Shown here: positions 3,738 to 5,403 of the stretch, piece by piece
Layout: each line of letters starts with the position of its first letter
Numbering within the stretch: the stretch's first letter is position 1
Assembly (NCBI GenBank): GCA_958439155.1
Contig: CAUBUJ010000113.1
Span: forward strand, 1 to 5,403
Direction: 5' to 3'
From: an uncultured Veillonellaceae bacterium
GTDB lineage: Bacteria > Bacillota > Negativicutes > Veillonellales > Dialisteraceae
DNA length: 5,403 nucleotides
Position numbers and translations under genes: made by a program
The notes under the pieces: generated by a model
The model's database searches: none
Seen by the model: only the letters and a program-made list of their open reading frames with translations
What the model was told of the DNA's origin: nothing

Positions 3738-5403
3738 ATGACTATTACTAACAGCAGCGTGAATATTGAAAACACCAACAGCATCTACAATTCTCAGGAG
3801 AAACATGAATACGAACGCAGCGGGCTTAGTGTGTCCATAGGCGAATCGGCAGTAAAAACCGCCGTGGAAGCTGTGGACCACGTAGAGCGAGCCCATCAGG
3901 TGGAAGACAAGCGCCTGGCAGCACTGCATGGATATGAAGCGTATGACACGGTGAAAGAGAATCTCCAAACCATCAAAGACGCGGTGAACGATCCGTCTAA
4001 ACATCTCAGCGTAAATGTAAGCCTTGGCAGCACAAAGAGCCGGAGTGAAAGTGAAAGCACCACGGTTGTATCCAATGGCAGCCAGATCAAGGCGGAAGGG
4101 GATGTAACGATCACCTCTACCCAGAAAGATATTGCCATCAAGGGCAGCCATGTGGAAGGTAATGATGTAACACTCAATGCTAAGGAAAACCTGAGTATAA
4201 CTGCTTCAGAAAACAGCAATATTACCAAGCAAGATTCCAAATCCAGCAGCGCCAGCCTGGGGGCTTCCATTGGTGTGGGCGGATTGCAGGGAATTACCGC
4301 GAGCTATGACAAATCGCAAGGGAACATCCGGGAAAATGGCATCACATACAATGAGAGCACAATCACTGCTGATAAAAAGTTGGAATTTACCAGCGGCAAA
4401 GATACGGCGATCCAAGGTGGAAAAGTAAGCGGCGGGGAAGTCACTGGAAACGTTGGCGGGGATCTGCAGATAGAAAGCAAACAGGACAGCAATAGTTACG
4501 AAGAAAAGAACAGTTCTGCTGGGCTGAATGTGGACTATACCCTTGGCAGTCATAAAACTGGCATAGGCGGAGGAGCAAGTGCCGGCAGTATTGACAGTCG
4601 TTACAGCAGCGTTACCGACCAGAGCGGCATCTATGCAGGCGGTGAAGGCTATGATGTAGAAGTCAAAGGAAACACAGACCTGAAAGGGGCTGTCATGGAC
4701 AGTAAAGCACCGGCGGAAAAGAACCATCTTACTACCGGTACTTTGTCGTGGGAAAATATAGGGAACAAAGCGGATTATAAAGCAGGCGGCTACGGCATAG
4801 GATACAGCAAAGGCGGAAACACCAAGCTCAATGAAAAAGGCCTGACGCCGACTATTAGGCCTGCCGTGAAAGGCAAAGCGGGCAGCACCACCAAAGCGGG
4901 AATTTCTGAAGGAACGATTACCATTATTGACAAGGATAATCAGAAACAGGACATTGGCAATCTGAATCGGGATACGAAAAACAGCTTAGGGAAACTGGCG
5001 CAGATATTCGATAAAGAAGACGTAAAAGAACGGCAGGAACTGATCGGCATTCTCAGTAAAGAAGGGAACAAAGCGATCCATAAACTGGCGGAAAGCAAAG
5101 GATGGAGCGAAGGAAGCACAGAAAAAGTCCTGGCTCATGGAGCACTGGGAGCAATCCTTGGTGATCTGAGCGGAGGAAGCGCATTCACAGGAGCCATGAC
5201 AGAAGGCGTCAGCGAGTACGTGACGGGGTATCTCGAAAAAATAAAGGGAAAAGCATGGATGGAGGAGCATCCTGACATCGTACAGAACATTGCAGCCGTT
5301 GTAGGCGGTGCACTGGGATCACTGGCAGGAGAAGCAGAAAGCGGAGCTTACCATGGGCAAAGCGGAGTGAAGTGGAACTATTTTGCCTTTGCGGATGTAA
5401 ATG
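3738..5403 (+). CDS. FhaB/CdiA-type TPS exoprotein, C-terminal part; 5'-truncated, open at window end
   Basis: No stop occurs in 555 codons from the first ATG to the window edge. Residues 1-100 match the FHA region beginning TITNSSVNIE and RSGLSVS. Residues 116-300 carry hemagglutinin repeats of beta-helix type: DVTITSTQKDIAIKGSHVEG, FTSGKDTAIQG with GNVGGDLQIES, and SSVTDQSGIYAG. Residues 301-360 show the family's DLKGAV, AEKNHLTTGTL and NKADYKAGG. Residues about 385-420 (SEGTITI, NQKQDIGNLNRDT) and the Gly/Ala-rich helices at 464-535 resemble the pre-toxin region of CdiA-like proteins; a VENN-type boundary and the toxin are not reached. Such proteins are exported across the outer membrane by TpsB. 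Here the signal peptide, TPS secretion domain and most of the filament are missing. ATG 3738 has no Shine-Dalgarno and follows the preceding stop by 5 nt, in the -1 frame. It is likely a pseudogene or a silent toxin-cassette reservoir unless reinitiation or frameshifting occurs. Homology may begin slightly before the ATG. Confidence 0.85.
   Translation, partial: MTITNSSVNIENTNSIYNSQEKHEYERSGLSVSIGESAVKTAVEAVDHVERAHQVEDKRLAALHGYEAYDTVKENLQTIKDAVNDPSKHLSVNVSLGSTKSRSESESTTVVSNGSQIKAEGDVTITSTQKDIAIKGSHVEGNDVTLNAKENLSITASENSNITKQDSKSSSASLGASIGVGGLQGITASYDKSQGNIRENGITYNESTITADKKLEFTSGKDTAIQGGKVSGGEVTGNVGGDLQIESKQDSNSYEEKNSSAGLNVDYTLGSHKTGIGGGASAGSIDSRYSSVTDQSGIYAGGEGYDVEVKGNTDLKGAVMDSKAPAEKNHLTTGTLSWENIGNKADYKAGGYGIGYSKGGNTKLNEKGLTPTIRPAVKGKAGSTTKAGISEGTITIIDKDNQKQDIGNLNRDTKNSLGKLAQIFDKEDVKERQELIGILSKEGNKAIHKLAESKGWSEGSTEKVLAHGALGAILGDLSGGSAFTGAMTEGVSEYVTGYLEKIKGKAWMEEHPDIVQNIAAVVGGALGSLAGEAESGAYHGQSGVKWNYFAFADVN

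Noticed and set aside
3715..3738. Programmed -1 ribosomal frameshift at the T run
   Set aside because: In the signal-peptide frame the codons are GTT TTT TCT, which do not form a standard X-XXY-YYZ slippery heptamer, and no clear downstream stimulatory stem or Shine-Dalgarno was seen.
4206..4727. A 173-codon minus-strand frame inside the FHA region, and similar ones at 3672-4151 and 4986-5270
   Set aside because: All are antisense to a continuous, motif-rich FHA frame. Their hydrophobic, Phe/Ser-rich look is what reverse-reading Lys/Glu/Gly-rich codons produces.

Overview
The window looks like chromosomal DNA of a diderm Firmicute, most likely a Negativicute (Dialister/Megasphaera/Veillonella-type). 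Two independent signs meet here. A T-box tRNA-sensing leader is typical of Firmicutes. A large two-partner-secretion (TPS) exoprotein of the FhaB/CdiA family requires an outer membrane. The genus call is inference.

Left part (1-3166, minus strand): a serine biosynthesis operon read right to left. A consensus promoter (3138-3166) drives a leader of about 320 nt, followed by serC (phosphoserine aminotransferase), serA (long-form phosphoglycerate dehydrogenase with ACT domain) and the first 31 codons of a histidine-phosphatase gene that leaves the window at base 1. SerA oxidises 3-phosphoglycerate and SerC transaminates the product to phosphoserine. The third gene sits where a phosphoserine phosphatase is needed and may supply that last step. 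The leader is a T-box riboswitch with an unusual layout: one Stem I region is followed by two complete antiterminator/terminator modules in series. The two differ at the base that reads the tRNA discriminator (U in the first, C in the second).

Middle (3167-3402): a non-coding divergent intergenic region with a small hairpin and a six-unit, 7-nt tandem repeat (3220-3261).

Right part (3403-5403, plus strand): a strong promoter, a good ribosome binding site and a 78-codon reading frame. That frame encodes a signal peptide plus a Gln/Glu-rich stretch resembling the mature N-terminus of a TpsB outer-membrane transporter. Five bases after its stop, in the -1 frame, a reading frame encodes the C-terminal part of an FhaB/CdiA-like exoprotein: FHA repeats, then a pre-toxin-like region. 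It is open to the window end. The rest of tpsB and the N-terminal secretion domain of tpsA are absent. The locus therefore looks like a tpsB'-'tpsA deletion fusion, out of frame by one base at a T6 run. The toxin and immunity part, if present, lies beyond 5403. Base composition is visibly lower in GC here than in the serine operon. No tRNA, rRNA, CRISPR or insertion sequence was seen.
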